Source: Pomacea canaliculata (Eukaryota; Mollusca; Gastropoda; Architaenioglossa; Ampullariidae). From it: a DNA stretch of 64,000 nucleotides. The position numbers and the translations under genes are program-made. The stretch's first letter is position 1. Each line of letters opens with the position of its first letter. Below the pieces are notes generated by a model. That model was not told where the DNA came from. It did not search any database and saw only the letters and a program-made list of their open reading frames with translations. Of this stretch, positions 9,531-22,415 are shown piece after piece. The stretch spans positions 42,697,091-42,761,090 of the forward strand of contig NC_037591.1 in NCBI RefSeq assembly GCF_003073045.1, read 5' to 3'.

Positions 9531-12500
9531 TGAGTGGATAGGTGAGACAAAGCATGGCTGTCTATAGTATGTATGAACACTGGAAGAAGACGCTTTTGCG
9601 GTATCTCGAAACTCTCTTCCTTCTTCAGCCTGTGCATCACTTGGTAACATTCAGGAGCAACGTGTGTAGACTACTGTGTAGGCGCAGTGAAGTCCCCTCT
9701 ACACCCTGTACACACACCAGCGAAGACGATCCACTGTCTTGTCCCCGATGGATCCTTTGGGACCGCACATCTATCCCATCCTTGTTTACCTGTTCATTAA
9801 ACATCATCATCGTTTCCTATCTGAGCTTGGACTGTTGAGATTTTGTATTTTGTGATAAACTTGTATCACCACGCTGTGGTCAGCCATGATTTCACCAGTC
9901 CTGACTGGACCAAACAGAGATTTAAATAGGTGAGGAAATCGTTTTTAATGAATTTCTTCTGGCTGTTTCATGTTCGATGCCTTTATAAGTGATATTAAAG
10001 AAGTCTGTTGAGCGTGACATGTGTTACCAATCGGGTAGGTCTTTAACCTCTCACCTTTAGCGTCTAATTGTCTGTCACGATGACCAGTGCTATGTACGGA
10101 CTTTGGGAGTGAGTGAGCGGGACAGGGTGGGTACACAAAGAGGTTTGTGTAATGTAATAGGTTGAGGCATGCCGAGGTGTGAAATGTTGGTCTGCGCATG
10201 CTCACCCTCGGCAAGGAAATGTCCTTAGTGGCCACAACAAACACTGGGTGCACTGGCTTCCTGGCGCTGGAGCCACCAGACGGTGGAAAGCAAATTTTGC
10301 TGTGACGAAGACCACTGCCTTCCCGAGCGCCCGCCGTCTGTCAGCGCATTTGAATAAAATGCTGTTAGTGTGTCTCCCTCGTCTCCTCCCACACAACAGA
10401 TAACCGCTTTACACGCCTGCGGTGCCAGACAAAACCGCAGCAGGCGGCACAAAACTAACTCCCTCGTCCCTGATACCCCGTCCCCACCCTCCAGCTACCT
10501 CCCCTCCAAGTGCTGCCCACCACTTACACTCCGGGGCCTCATTTCTTGCACCACCAAGTGATTAACACGTGATTAAGGATTTAATGGATAGAACTTCATG
10601 TGCCTTCGTCCATGTGAGTTTGTACATTGTTGGGTCACATCAGTCTCTGTAAACATCTTTGAGGACAAACCCTCCTTACACACACACACGTATGTTTGAG
10701 GACAGACCAATCTATATAAGGAGAAGGTGTGGGGGAGGTACTTTGTTTTAGCTTTTGCTCACTCTGATGTTTACAAGGGATGACAAACACTAACTTGATT
10801 TTTGCGAACTGTCCAGCTGATAAAAAAATAAACAATTTTATTTTTCAGTTTATGCTTTGATGAGATCTGTAGCAAGATATAGATACTTTGTGAGAGAGAG
10901 AGACAGAGAGAGAGGGGACGGAGGAATAAGAGGGAGGGAGCGAGGATGAGGCTGAACACAGGAGACAGCCCACCCAGCGTGTCGCCGAGCAGGGGCGGAA
11001 GGGGTTGTGGGGGTGGGGGCAGCCTCACACGTCACGTGACCCGTTTTCCATGACACTGCGGTTTTGCAATGCCTTCTGGAACTTGAGACCATTTCCAAAC
11101 CGAGAGAAGCATTGGCATGGCGAGTGCTTTAATAAATCAGTGAGTAGACGTGTGTGCACGTGTGTATATATATCTGTGTGTGTAAATTCTCTGAACAAGC
11201 CCTTGTCTGTCTGAAAGTATTAAATCTGTGTGAATTCACATTGCTGTGTAAACTGTTTATCGAAAGAGTGAAATATAATAACTTAACATGTCCTAATACT
11301 ATTTGGGATATTCAATTTTAAAACTCGTTTTGAAGAACTCGGTTTGGAGGTGCACTTGCACAAAGAGGCTACAGAGAAAACAACATAGATATTCTTGTGA
11401 ATACATTTTTTGTTTCACATACTCCAATGTAGATAATGGAAAATTCATTTTTGCGATAATTAGTCCCCACTATGATCCATTCAACACTCAGATCACAAAT
11501 ATGTCTTACATTAAATTCTTTAATGTAATGAATTGCATGTTAGTGTAGACTCTGCATGTGTTTATACGTACTATATATACGTTTATACGTTTATACAATA
11601 TATATATATATAAAGGTCAATATAGACTGTCAGGCCCCGGCATCATTACCGACATCATTACCGACATCACAGTGGGTCGCGAGCGAAAGTCGAGGGAGGA
11701 CTCAGCCTCCGGACCCTCTAATGGACAGTTTAAGAGATTGGGGTCACCCTCATCGGTCTGACTTTCATTTATCACCCTTTTAGTGGTTGTGTCAAGGAAG
11801 GTGGACAGCCTTTGCCGAGTTCAAACATCCAGCGAGTTCGAGTATGCTAATTGAGGATGAAGCTGTTTAGGGAATCAGTTTATCTAGCGATGAAACTTTT
11901 TGTAGACCTCCAGTCTAACAATGATTAATGTCCGAACGTCTGCGATCATCGTGATAATGTTACCAATATTGAATTTGCGAATTATTAATTTATTAATACT
12001 ATTAAATTTATTCTTGGTAAGTCTTTAAGCGGTTACGTCTGCTGTGATTTCCACACATAGTGACCGCCACTGTTTGTTGTTACCAAACTGTGATACAGTC
12101 AATAATACTCAGTATAGACTACCCTATTTTTTCCTCTCTGTTCCTCTCTGGAGAAGTTCTACAGTCGTTGATTCTGTCGTTCAATTGTAGAGGTCGGAGA
12201 TTAGCTTGGGCCTGTGGAATGGATGCTGGAGGCAGACTGTCAGGGAAACCTTCCTTATGTCGTGCCTTAGAAACATTAAACCACTTGCGATGAGCAGGTT
12301 ATGGCCTCTCTGACTTTTACACTTCCCTCCCTGTTTTTGCTTCCTTGTTCTCTTCCATTCATTCATGAAACAATTTGTGTACTATTAAAGATCAAACTGG
12401 CAAATACAAAATATCAAAACTGCCCAGATACACCTTGGCTGCTGAGCCAGAGGAGAGAAGAGATTTCATCTGAAGACGAAATGGAGGCAGCTCCCCATCT

Positions 12501-12539
12501 CGAGTAGGTGATCCAATTTGCTTAATTCGTGTAGTGCTT
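9531..12539. other. Intergenic DNA, no gene seen
   Basis: Mixed-composition DNA. Noted: a GC-richer stretch at 10180-10540, GA-rich tracts at 10890-10940, and a TATACG/TA microsatellite at 11570-11613. Short open frames here lack motifs or splice support. Confidence 0.4.
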
Positions 12540-12800
12540 TAACGGCAGTGCTCTCCCCTCCACTGTCTCCCATGAACTGCACATCAAGTTTCGCCTGACA
12601 CCTGGCAAAGGTAGGGCCCGTCACTCGGCATTAGAGCGCATGCGCCAACAGGAAGGCGACTGGCGCTCCCAGCATTCCCGGCGCGTGTTGAGGAACATTT
12701 GCGCCAAGCACGTGCGCAAAGGAAATGTGCAGCTGTCGCCTGGCAGAAGGGGGCGAAAATTCATTAGCCAGGACTGGCAAATATACATTTGGTTTGCCAA
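12540..12800. promoter_or_regulatory. Candidate regulatory block (weak)
   Basis: A high-complexity, CpG-bearing segment in otherwise AT-rich DNA, with GCGCATGCGCC (an NRF1-like palindromic word), CACGTG and an ATTAGCC homeodomain-like word. No coding signal persuades me. The call rests only on composition and motif content. Confidence 0.2.
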
Positions 12801-13260
12801 CGTGTATGCTTCCATGTGGACACGTGTGTGTGTGTGTGAGGGCGATTGAGAGAAAGATGGAGTAAAACTGAAAGAGAATGAAAGAAGTTGTATCCTGTTG
12901 ACTCCAGTCTTCTCAACAAGGTGTGTCCCAAAATGTCCAAATAGTTCCCCAGTAGCAGAACAAATGGAATACGAGGCCTGCAAATCTGCCTGGGGTTAGG
13001 TGGCGCTGCAAAGTGTAGCCTTCAACATGGCCACAACAACAGTTTCCGGTGCTAGATGCACGACATGTTTCTAAAATGTAAAACTGTTCTAAGAAACAGT
13101 TAGAAATGATTTTTGTTTTTACGGAAGCAATGCAAAAGCATTTTAGTCCTCACTTGAAAAACGTGCTGACATGACTGAAGTCCTTACACAGTTGTTTGCT
13201 AGTCAAACAGTTGGAAGTTCTAGAGTTGTGTAGTGTGCTGTGTGTATAAAGGGTATTTAG

Positions 13261-13318
13261 CTAAATAGATGTAAGACCAAAAAGTGTTTAAAATTAGAAA
13301 TGTGCAACTAGGCCCCTG
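13261..13318. repeat. Dispersed repeat, copy A
   Basis: The core AAAAGTGTTTAAAATTAGAA plus ATGTG recurs at 19248 with one difference in 25 bases, and in diverged form at 63700. Copies A and C also share CTAAATAGAT upstream. All three are followed by a CCCC-containing segment. The family is unidentified and the ends are not defined. Confidence 0.6.
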
Positions 13319-14412
13319 TAACTACATTCTAAAAACAACCTAAGACTTCCCATGCTGCTTTGCGGATTTCACCTGTCCATCTGGTTTGAGTTTCTTACCA
13401 GACTCCGTGATTCTCTGAGAGTTCTAGAATATGGCCACGGATAAAAGTGTAAAATAATATCTAACAACTCTTTGAGAATAAAATATGCGTCCTTAGTCGT
13501 CAAACATCGCTGGAACCCACAATCTAAGCAATAAAAACTATAAAATTGTAACAAAATATCATTTAAACCAATCAAGTGCCGGCATGAGGGCACAGGACTT
13601 GAAGTTGCTCATCTCGTCTTTTCTAGAAACAATTAAGAGGTGGACTTATTCTGTTCTTCTTCACGCTCTTAAATGGGCAAAACAAACAAACAAAAACAGT
13701 TTGGTTGTAACTGCAGTTACAAAGGGAGGAGATGGTGAGTCTGAAGAGCTAAAAGCTGCCACCAACAACAGCTGCCACCTACAACAAGCTGACACCTACA
13801 TCAGCTGCTCGTCGCGCTACAACGCGCAGTGGTGTTGACGAGGGTGATAGATGGTCCTGGCTCCCACCCGTGCCACGCCGGTCCATCTGCACACCACGCG
13901 ATAGGGAGCAGGGTGGCGAGTGAAGTGAGGACAGAACTCGTGCCACAGCTTCACAGATTTGCTGGCCTTTACTCAAGGCCTCTTACAATTAGCAGTTGTG
14001 CTTTTGTTTAGTTTTACTTTTGTTTGTTTTTACTTTTGTTTATTTTTATTTTGTTTATTTTTACTTTTGTTTCATGTTTTTGTTTTGTTTGTTTTATTTG
14101 TTTTGTTTTGTTGTTTGGGTCAAGGTTTTGTTTTAGCTGTACAACTCCCTGAAGATTTCGTAACCTCCACTTCACTGTGTAGCAGGATTGCTGTGGTTCA
14201 AGGCCTGCGATCCTGGAATTGGAAAACAAACATTTTCTACCCAGTTTTACAGTAGCACTAAGTACACTTACCTGATGTAGTAGAAATATAACAGCGGCTG
14301 AATGTATCTAATTTATCAGAGTTGGTAAAAGCCACTTCCGCAATCTTTTTTCCGGTGGACAGTATAGATATATTATAGACTGTGCTGGTCATCACCTATA
14401 GATACTATAGAC

Positions 14413-14613
14413 CAGACCTGGGCAAAGGCCGGCCCGCGGGCCGGATCCGGCCCGCCTCCTGTCTCTGACCGGCCCGCCAGCTAGCTCGCCCGCCAGTATA
14501 TATACTATATATACAGTATTGGGTACAACGGAGTTAACTATATTAGTCCGGCCCTCTAAAAACCATCCCAGTTTCTCATGCGGCCCCTTGGGACAATTAA
14601 TTGCCCACCCCTG
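14413..14613. mobile_element. hAT-type MITE, copy 1 (201 bp)
   Basis: The element begins CAGACCTGGGCAAAGGCCGG and ends ...AATTGCCCACCCCTG. The ends are an imperfect inverted repeat of the kind CAGnnnTGGGCAA typical of hAT elements with GGCCCGCGGGCC next to the end. The interior has a palindromic TATATATACTATATATA. The 8 bases before it are CTATAGAC, but the bases after it are ACCTATAT, so the perfect target duplication is seen only when copy 2 is included. There is no coding capacity. Confidence 0.85.
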
Positions 14614-14632
14614 ACCTATATATACTATAGAC

Positions 14633-14835
14633 CAGACCTGGGCAAAGGCCGGCCCGCGGGCCGGATCCGGCCCGCCTCCTGTCTCTGACCGGCCCGCCCG
14701 CTTGCCCGCCCGCCCGCTAGTATATATACTATATATACAGTATTGGGTAAAACTGAGTTAACTATATTAGTCCGGCCCTCTAAAACATCCCAATGTCTCA
14801 TGCGGCCCCTTGGGAAAATTAATTGCCCACCCCTG
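14633..14835. mobile_element. hAT-type MITE, copy 2 (203 bp)
   Basis: The sequence is nearly identical to copy 1, differing by a few substitutions and small indels, in the same orientation and only 19 bp further on. It is flanked on both sides by the perfect 8-bp direct repeat CTATAGAC (14625-14632 and 14836-14843), the target-site length of hAT transposases. The same CTATAGAC also precedes copy 1, so the pair most simply arose by one insertion followed by a tandem duplication of about 220 bp. Confidence 0.87.
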
Positions 14836-15103
14836 CTATAGACTGTGATCACCTATAGACACTATAGACTGTCCTTGTGTGTCTCTCTCTCGGCGCCCGA
14901 CAGCTGAGCTCTAATGTGTCTACAGGTTGTTTTTAGGGAAGTTCCTGGGTATGTTAGAGGATGTTTTTGTGAAATTTGTGCATCTGATAAATTACTTTTG
15001 ATTGTGAGCAGGGTTGGGCATGTCAGGGCAGTGACAATGAGACAAAAGGCGACAGTGAGACTGAGACCTGTAGATGGCAGCCTTGTTTTCACGCGCACAC
15101 AGC

Positions 15104-15223
15104 CCTCCCTCACACGGACCTCCCTCACACACACCTCCCTCACACACACCTCCCTCACACACACCTCCCTCACACACACCTCCCTCACACACACCTCCCT
15201 CACACGGACCTCCCTCACACTGT
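15104..15223. repeat. Tandem repeat, 15 bp x 8
   Basis: Eight head-to-tail units of CCTCCCTCACACACA, with the first and seventh ending CACGGA instead of CACACA. Because the unit is a multiple of three, it is open on both strands (TSLTH on +, REVCV on -), which explains the long artificial frames here. Confidence 0.95.
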
Positions 15224-18170
15224 GTACCTCCTTAATAACTGTCGCATGCCTGTGGGTGTTGCGGTTCCTTCTGTCTTTTGCCAAGACTGCTTGACAATTG
15301 TGCGAGGGCTGGAGAAGTGGCAGTGGGCACAGCTTTGACAGGAGACATCATTTAATGTCCTCGACAAACATTACACTCCCAGGACAAATTCCGTGCCTGT
15401 CACATAACGAGTGTCCACCAGTGTTTATGTGTTGTCTTTTCCTGCTTGGGTGTTTGCGTGCGAGCGAGTGTGTTTCAAGGAGAGAGAGAGAGAGAACAAA
15501 CAAACAAAGTATTTTGCAGTGCGGAGGGGGGGGGGAGGCGGAGGGGTGACGAGGGGCATGAAAACACGTGGTGTAGGTGATGATGACGTTAAAGAAGACA
15601 TGGACGATGTTGCAGACTTCTTATTTAGAATGAGAGAGTATGGAAATATAAGAACATTCCAGCAAATTAATTAACTTGATATAATATGTGGCTTATGGTC
15701 TTGAAGAAGTCACCTGTGTAAATCAAATATGTTGTCTGGTCAAACATGAAGCACAACGTTGCAGGTTATCAAGATGTGATTCTCTCATAAGTTGTTCTGA
15801 AAACTACATTGTGATCTGTTTTTAATAAATTTCTTTAGGAAAAAAAATTAAAAATGAACTCGTATTTCACAATAAACGTTTGCTGTCACGAAGAAACAGA
15901 AATTTGAAGGAACTGGTCACCAAAATAGTTGACACAAGCGGATGTTTGAAGTCAGTCAAGCAGCAAGTAATATTCTACAAGGTAAAGAGCGAGACAGACA
16001 GAGGGTGCGGTTGGGAAGGATATAAAAATAAAATAAATTCATCATGAAATTTCCTTTTTTATTTGATGTTAAAGCTCGGCATTCAGCGATGTTAGCGAGG
16101 AACTGGGCGACTTCCCTTCCTTGTCGGGGAATGATGCACATTTGTGGAGAGACTGCCCAGCCTCTGTAAGTGCGGACACATTCAGCTTTGGAAGGTTTGC
16201 TACCTCAGAGGCAGCCAATTACTGACTTCCTCGAATTCTACAGTATGTCAGCACACGCAGACAGGCATACAAACGCATGCACGAACGCGCGAGCTCTCTC
16301 TCTTCTCTCTCGCACTCACTCACTCATACACAAACACACACACGACCAACACACACACGCACACACAACCAACACTTCAGACACCGGCACTTGCTCACCA
16401 ATTCCCACCAATAACTAAACCCTCCCTCGTGCCAAGTCCTCTTCTTTATTCACGCGCATTTCTCTCCCCATCTAGGGAACTAGAACAATCTGCAAGTAAT
16501 GGTTCATTTGTGTCTGGCACGAGCGAGGAGCGCGGTGCTGTTGTGGTAATGAAATCAGTGGTAGCCCACAGTCTCTGCTTCTTGTCGTCCTGACAGTTGC
16601 TCAAGACAAGGAGCCGACAGAGAGGTCTCCACAGCGCCCAGTCCCAGTCCTCCCCGCGCATGTCCCTTTCCCAATGCACCTCACTGCCCGCCTCTTTGTC
16701 TCCGCAGCTGGCTGTTGAGAGGAAGTTATCAAAGTTACAGAAGGAAGGAAAGGATGAGGAGCGAAGGAAGGAACACTGCGTTTGCTTTGACTTGCAAAAA
16801 TGGGGTTGAGCATCCCCCGCTTCCTTGTGTGCCGACTGCTTTCTGAAACTGCTGCAGACCTTCGGTACCAGATATAAAACATATATATATATAGATAAAT
16901 ATTAACAGCAGCATTTAATCTGCTTCTTCCCTATTCTGCTTACAATTTGCTGAAGTCATGGCGCCTGTCATGCTTCGTCTCTGGATGCTAACCATCCAAC
17001 CATCTCCACCTTGTTGACAATGCATCGCAGACGAACTCGACCAGGTCCTTGTGGGAAATGTGCCACTGCCTGCTTCTCGAGCTCCTGCTTTCACCTTAAT
17101 TTTACAGAGAATTTAACATGAAAGGACAACAATTTTGAATGCAAACATTTCTCATCGATGCTGGATTGACGATTTTCTGCAACTTCTACAAAAAACCAGA
17201 AACGTAAAGTTTCAAATTCGCAAAAGTCTGTCCTACGGAAAGTCGACAGAATGACATTTCCACAAATAAATGTAAAATCATATTGTATTCTACACAACAT
17301 GGCGGCTTGGTAAAGGTATGTGGAGCTCCAGCTTGAGAGTCCTGCCATTGGTGGTTGTTAGTTGTAGTCATGTCGCCTGTTGCTTACAGTTAGTGACACC
17401 TGTTGGTGGTCGTTCGTACCAACTTCTTGTTGACAGAATATCAGAAGTGAGGACGGCGGCGCTGTCCACGTGAAGATATGAGAAAAAGTAAACAAATTGA
17501 CAATAATGTCTTATTTCTAGGCATGAACTAAATTGTACCTAACTTTTGAAAACAAAATGTTAGCAAAATAAACAAACAGGTAGGGCAGAAAACCAGATTT
17601 TATCACTACATGTACCTCGGAATGACCGCAGAACTCTAATACCTTTCTTGAAATGATTAGCTCGACACAAATAAAACAATTGTAACGAGCTCCCACTAAT
17701 AATCACTAAACTTAAGATTAGCTAAAGCTACGCTTGATGTAACAGCATCCTAAAATAATTTAGCTTTGTAAAAACAGTATATATATATGTGTGTGTGGAA
17801 AGCAAGGAGACGATAACGGTGGTGGGAGGGGCGAGTGTGAACACTGATGGCAGAGGCTGGCTCCCTCAGCTCCCCTCCAGGCCCATGTCGCCGAGGTCTG
17901 GCTGACGAGGCCATAAACGCCACAGACAATGAGCAAAGACCATATTTCTCCGCTCACATCCGGGCCTCGCTCGCAGGGGTGGAGCGCCACCTACTGGACG
18001 ACGACTTGTGTTCTCGTGGCCTGCAGCACGCGGCGCTGTGAAGTCGGGACAACGAGTGTGTCGATGTTAGTAATCAGCATCCAGCAGACGGCCCTAAACA
18101 CTGGAGAACAGCGACTACCTCGATGGTTGTGGTTATGACAACACAGCTTCCACAGTTGTCATAGTCAACA

Positions 18171-18276
18171 TCGTGTTGTTTGTCTCGTACTTGTGCTTGT
18201 CAGTCTGGTTTGACTGTCAACTATCGTGTTGTTTGTCTCGTACTTGTGTTTGTCAGTCTGGTTTGTCTGTCAAGTA
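18171..18276. repeat. Tandem repeat, 53 bp x 2
   Basis: The unit starting TCGTGTTGTTTGTCTCG at 18171 recurs at 18224 with a few changes, and a decayed partial third unit follows to about 18310. It is rich in TGTC/TTGT and creates spurious open frames with many Cys, Leu and Ser. Confidence 0.85.
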
Positions 18277-19230
18277 CCTGGCTGTTTGTTTGTCAAATAT
18301 CGTGTCGTCTCCTTCTTGTATTTTCAGTCTGTTTCTCTTTCGCTTTGTCTACCTGTCCATCTGTCCACCGTCAGCCTCTTCTTTGCTCGGTTTGTACGTC
18401 GTGCAGTGGCAGTTGTCTGGACATGAAACATCCCATATAATCAAACAGACTCGACCAGTAATCGGTGATGGTAAGCTACAACCACACAGATACACACCTT
18501 CACCTGGCATTTCCGACTGTTGGGACTCCAGGTCCTAGGGTGGTACGTGCGACTGTAAAGCACAAGGTCTCTGAATGGAGGACTGACAAGCAATGCCCTC
18601 TGTCCATCCAGCAGCTTCCAAAAGCAAATGGCGACCTGCAATATCAATAGGACAGAAGGACGCTGCTGGACTTTCCCTCCATTTGCCTTACCATGTAGAC
18701 ACGGTGAACCATCATGTAGACGGTCACGTGACACTCTTCATCTTAGTTTACGATTAATTGAGTACACGTGCAATCACTATAATGCTGCAATTTTTAAAGA
18801 AAAAATGAATGTGTATTCTAATAATTTGAGAAAAAAAAAAGAGGCCAAGACAAGGACTTGCACAGTCTGGTGCCATGCGGGCAGAGAAATGAATGTTTGT
18901 TGTCTGTTGTCTGGGAGACTGCAACTGCAACTGCCAGTCACACGCCTCAGTGATTATCAACTCTGAGGATTTTGGGCTCCAGGTGGAGCTCATAGCCACC
19001 AGGACTACTTGCACAGCGTGTCTCTAAAACTTAAAACTAAAGAAGAAAATTTAAAAACGGTTTTCAAAGACCACTCCATGCCGTTTACACGCGTTGCTTC
19101 AGCACATGCGAAACATTTAACGGTGTTGGAAATGAGTCTGGCTTCCACAGTTTTACCTAATTTCAAACAATATTTTCAGTCTTAAAATTGTCTTCTGCGC
19201 CGTGATTGTGTAAAAGAGATTCTCTTTAAA

Positions 19231-19283
19231 AAATATAAGACATAAAAGTGTTTAAAATTAGAAGTGTGAGACAGACCCCTGAG
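19231..19283. repeat. Dispersed repeat, copy B
   Basis: Second copy of the repeat described at 13261: AAAAGTGTTTAAAATTAGAA followed by GTGTG, then GACAGACCCCTGAG. The orientation is the same as copy A. Confidence 0.6.
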
Positions 19284-20160
19284 CTTCTCCGTCATAACAC
19301 CTTGCAATATTGGCATTGAATTCAAGTTTTGTAAACAAAGTGTAAACACTCAGAGATCTCACAAGGAGAATGTTATCTTGGAATGAGACTGGCCTGTTAA
19401 GTAACACACACAGTGTTGATGGACCTGCAGCCTGATGATGCCAAACCACTTTACTGTCGAGTACAGGTGACAGAGGTGTGTGATGGCCATACACATCAGG
19501 ATAAACGACATGTCAGTCTTGAGTGGCAAATATTTGTAAAGGAAAGTGGGGATGTTGACACTCAAACGGGTACATTTAAGAAGTGAAAGAGGGACTATAT
19601 TGCAATATTTGTTTGCATTTTCCGTTGTTGATAAGTATCTGAAGGTTAGATGTCTCAATGGTGATATAAGTACATAACCCTTCCATCCACACATCCATCC
19701 ATACATCCATACATTCTCAAGAGGATAAAAAAAGTCGATGTTTTCGCTAAATAAATAAATATGCCACTGTTGTCTTGATGGCCTCAATAGAAGTGTGAGA
19801 TGTCGACACTCTACCAGCCAGGTCGGAGGCCAAAGTTCACAGGCACTGTCCTCCTGTACACAAGTCCGAGACATCTCAGGTCACAGATCGTCTCACGCTC
19901 TGACCTCTGGGTCTGGAGGGTCTTGCTTCCCTCGCTCTACGGAGACTGTCCTGATTGCAGGCTGGCCTAAAAAATTAATTCGAATTTAAATGAGTGGGTG
20001 TAATTTATTATAAGATGATCACACGTTAATGGACTTAATACATTTGAAATAAGTCACAAATGAGTGGGCTTAATTAAAAATACCAGCTCAAGATCTTAGT
20101 AAAATGCCGATGGTGTTCAACTAAGCCTTTGACCACCGGTTGTCCTCACCTGGGTGTTCA

Positions 20161-20301
20161 CGGGTGGCTAGTACCTCAGTGGCTGACAACACTCATGACT
20201 ATAATTACACTAGAAGCTTTTCCATTCGCTGTGGCATTTAGTGACATTGGTACCATTGTGGGTCAAACACCCGTACTTTTCTGAACAAAAAAAAAAAAAA
20301 A
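20161..20301 (+). mobile_element. SINE-like fragment (tRNA-like boxes and A15 tail)
   Basis: An A-box-like word TGGCTAGTACCTCAGTGG (20165-20182) and a B-box-like GGGTCAAACACCC (20260-20272) are followed by 15 A at 20287-20301. This arrangement resembles a tRNA-derived SINE, but the A-B spacing is about 80 bp, longer than in a tRNA. I cannot match it to a named family, so the call is tentative. Confidence 0.3.
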
Positions 20302-21039
20302 TGTAAAAGATGTTGGACTTTTAGCCGGCCTTCACCAGGCCACGTGATCTGCTGCCAGTGTCCCCAACACCATCCTCTATAATGTTGGTTACCTGTCGTT
20401 TTTACCTGATAGCTTGTACAGAGAAGATGGCTGTACAGTCAGGTCCACCCACAACTGATCGATTCTACTTTTACTGCCACCCTAGTACGATACACCATTC
20501 TCATTCGTCTGCTGCCAATATGAGTGATCTTGTGAAATTGTCGGGATAAAATGAGGAAACTGGTGGCAAACTTGTCTCCGCAGGTAGAAATCTGTGTATG
20601 AAATCTGTGTATGTATACTGCTGTACCTGGGGGCGTTGTTATAAAGCAAAGATACCTGCTTATAACCTTCAGTAAAATGTTTATGGTTATTGGTTAAGAT
20701 CTCTTCTCAGGACATTGTGACACCTCTTCGCAAGCAAGAATCCAACCAACCACCCATCCACCCAAACACGGAGCAATGTCCGCGAGGACTTACAACTAAT
20801 CTAATGAGGACATCATTTCCCCTTCCACCCTTCATTCATAACTCTATCGCCTTAGTAGGTTTATTGTAAGTAAAAGTAAAGGTAAAGACTGTAATTATCC
20901 TGGAAAGTTTTATATTTTGCGCCGTCCAGTGATTACAACGAGCAAGATACATCTCGCAGCGTGCATACACGACATGACAACAGCAGTTTAATTGCCGGTC
21001 GGTAGAGACTGTGAGAGGAACTCGAGGTTCGAAGCTCGC

Positions 21040-21553
21040 TGTGCGCAGTCCTGTTCCTGATGTCTGACGACTGCGGGGCGTTGCTGTCTGGCACTTCCTG
21101 CTGTTGCTGACATCGTCTGCCGACTCGTTAGCTGACGACTGCAAACAGCGGCGCTCGTCGTCAGGCTGCCTACCTACACCACCAACAAGCACCGCCGACT
21201 GCGGCTGACCTTTCAACCTCAAAGCTCGGTAGCGGCTCGCGCTGTCGCTCCACTGTGAGTAGCTAGACTCCGCGAAGAACAGCGCGATTCACGTAGCTTT
21301 CACACGACAGTCGCGCTATTCCCAGGCGCCAGTGCGCGAGGGCTCATGTAGCGCGAGGCTAAGGTGCAAGGCCATTGGCTGTCAGTCGTCATTCATGAGC
21401 CGCGCATGGCGCCTGCCCCGCTTGATTGGCTGGCTGTGGTCACGTGACAAAGTGAAAGGCGCCAGGGGGCGTGGCTAGCGTCAGATAGCGGATCTGGTGT
21501 AGCGAGCGTTTATTTACACGGGAGCCGCTAGCGTCAGGCCGCGCGGCAAATTA
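21040..21553 (+). promoter_or_regulatory. Hox4 promoter and 5' UTR region
   Basis: A CpG-rich stretch directly upstream of the Hox4 start codon. It has no TATA box. Visible elements are two inverted CCAAT boxes (ATTGG at 21374 and 21425), an E box CACGTG at 21441-21446 and a GC/KLF-type GGGGGCGTGGC at 21465-21475, all within 180 bp of the ATG. Several GGCGCC and CGCGCG words add to the island-like composition. The transcription start cannot be placed exactly; a TATA-less, dispersed start somewhere in 21400-21520 is my inference. Confidence 0.65.
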
Positions 21554-22415
21554 ATGAGCATGAGCTCCTTTCTGATGAACCCCGTGTCGTACGGGGAGCC
21601 CAAGTTCCCCCCGACCGACGACTACTCGCAGACAAGTTATCTGCAAAGTCAGGCATCGGATTACTACAGGTCAAGCTTCCATCACCTCAGTCACAACGGA
21701 TACCATTTCTCACCGCTGCAGTATGCTGGCGCCGTGTCAGACAACACCAACAACACCAACAACACCAGCAGGAGCAGCGGCAGCACCGCTAATCTTGACG
21801 CCAACGGCAACGGAGGCAAGGGCGATGCTGGTGTTAGCGGATTACCAGAGCAGACCGCTGCTGTTGCCACGGACAACTATGACCGAGACCTCACAAGCGA
21901 GGAGAACAGTTCCAAGGTCTTGAGTCTGTCTGAGAGCGGCCCAGACCACTCATCGTTCACCCCTTCGTCGGGTCTTTCATCGCCGGCATCGCTGTCGTTG
22001 TTGTCGAACTCTGTCAGGACACAGAATGGAAGCGCGCCCCTGGTTAACCTAATGGCCAGCTCTTCCGGGCAGCCTCTGGACGTGTCGCTTGACTGTCGTG
22101 TGTCGTCTGCGTCGTCGATGTGTTTGTCCAGCTACAACCACCACCACAACCACCACCAAAGTCGTATCGAAAACCAACTGCAACCACATCCGCACCACCA
22201 CCAGCTCCAGCACCGGCATCTGCAGCTGTCCCCGAGTTCCACACCTGCTGGCATGTCACCCCCCTGTGTGGGGGGCCAGTCCCCCTACAAGGCCGATAAC
22301 TGTGGGGCCTCGGGGGCTTCGCCGACGTCCTGTGACGGCGATGACAGCAATGGGGGCATAGGTATGGGGTCAGGACCCCCGGTTATCTACCCTTGGATGA
22401 GGAAATCGCAGGCAG
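21554..22415 (+). CDS. Hox4: Hox4 exon 1 (N-terminus to YPWM hexapeptide)
   Basis: This exon encodes residues 1-287 plus the first base of codon 288 of a group-4 Hox transcription factor, a nuclear DNA-binding protein that sets anterior axial identity. The N-terminus MSMSSFLMNP...GEPKFPPTDDYSQ closely follows the diagnostic start of vertebrate Hox4 proteins (MAMSSFLIN...DPKFPP..EYSQ). Next come an Asn/Thr-rich stretch (64-72), Ser-rich segments (117-156) and a His/Gln-rich region (195-222). The hexapeptide core YPWM is at 279-282, which contacts the TALE cofactor Extradenticle/PBX. The start at 21554 gives the family N-terminus. A second ATG two codons on is equivalent. The exon ends at donor GCAG|GTGGGT after 22415 in phase 1. 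Without splicing the frame runs to 22468, yielding a protein lacking the homeodomain. The compositionally biased middle is normal for lophotrochozoan Hox proteins. Confidence 0.97.

Larger units (their letters stand above)
14836..20150. other. Intergenic DNA with repeats; no gene seen
   Basis: Apart from the tandem repeats listed separately, this holds CA/GA microsatellites (15481-15494, 16321-16372), a possible promoter-like GC patch at 16440-16740, and a short palindromic TA run near 16880. The 171-codon minus frame at 19359-19874 has no motif and is of a length expected by chance in a window this size. Confidence 0.4.

Noticed and set aside
14862-15294. Long ORFs on both strands (126 and 140 codons)
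   Set aside because: Explained by the 15-bp tandem repeat, whose length is a multiple of three.
19359-19874. 171-codon minus-strand ORF
   Set aside because: No recognisable domain, overlaps a dispersed repeat, and its length is compatible with chance.
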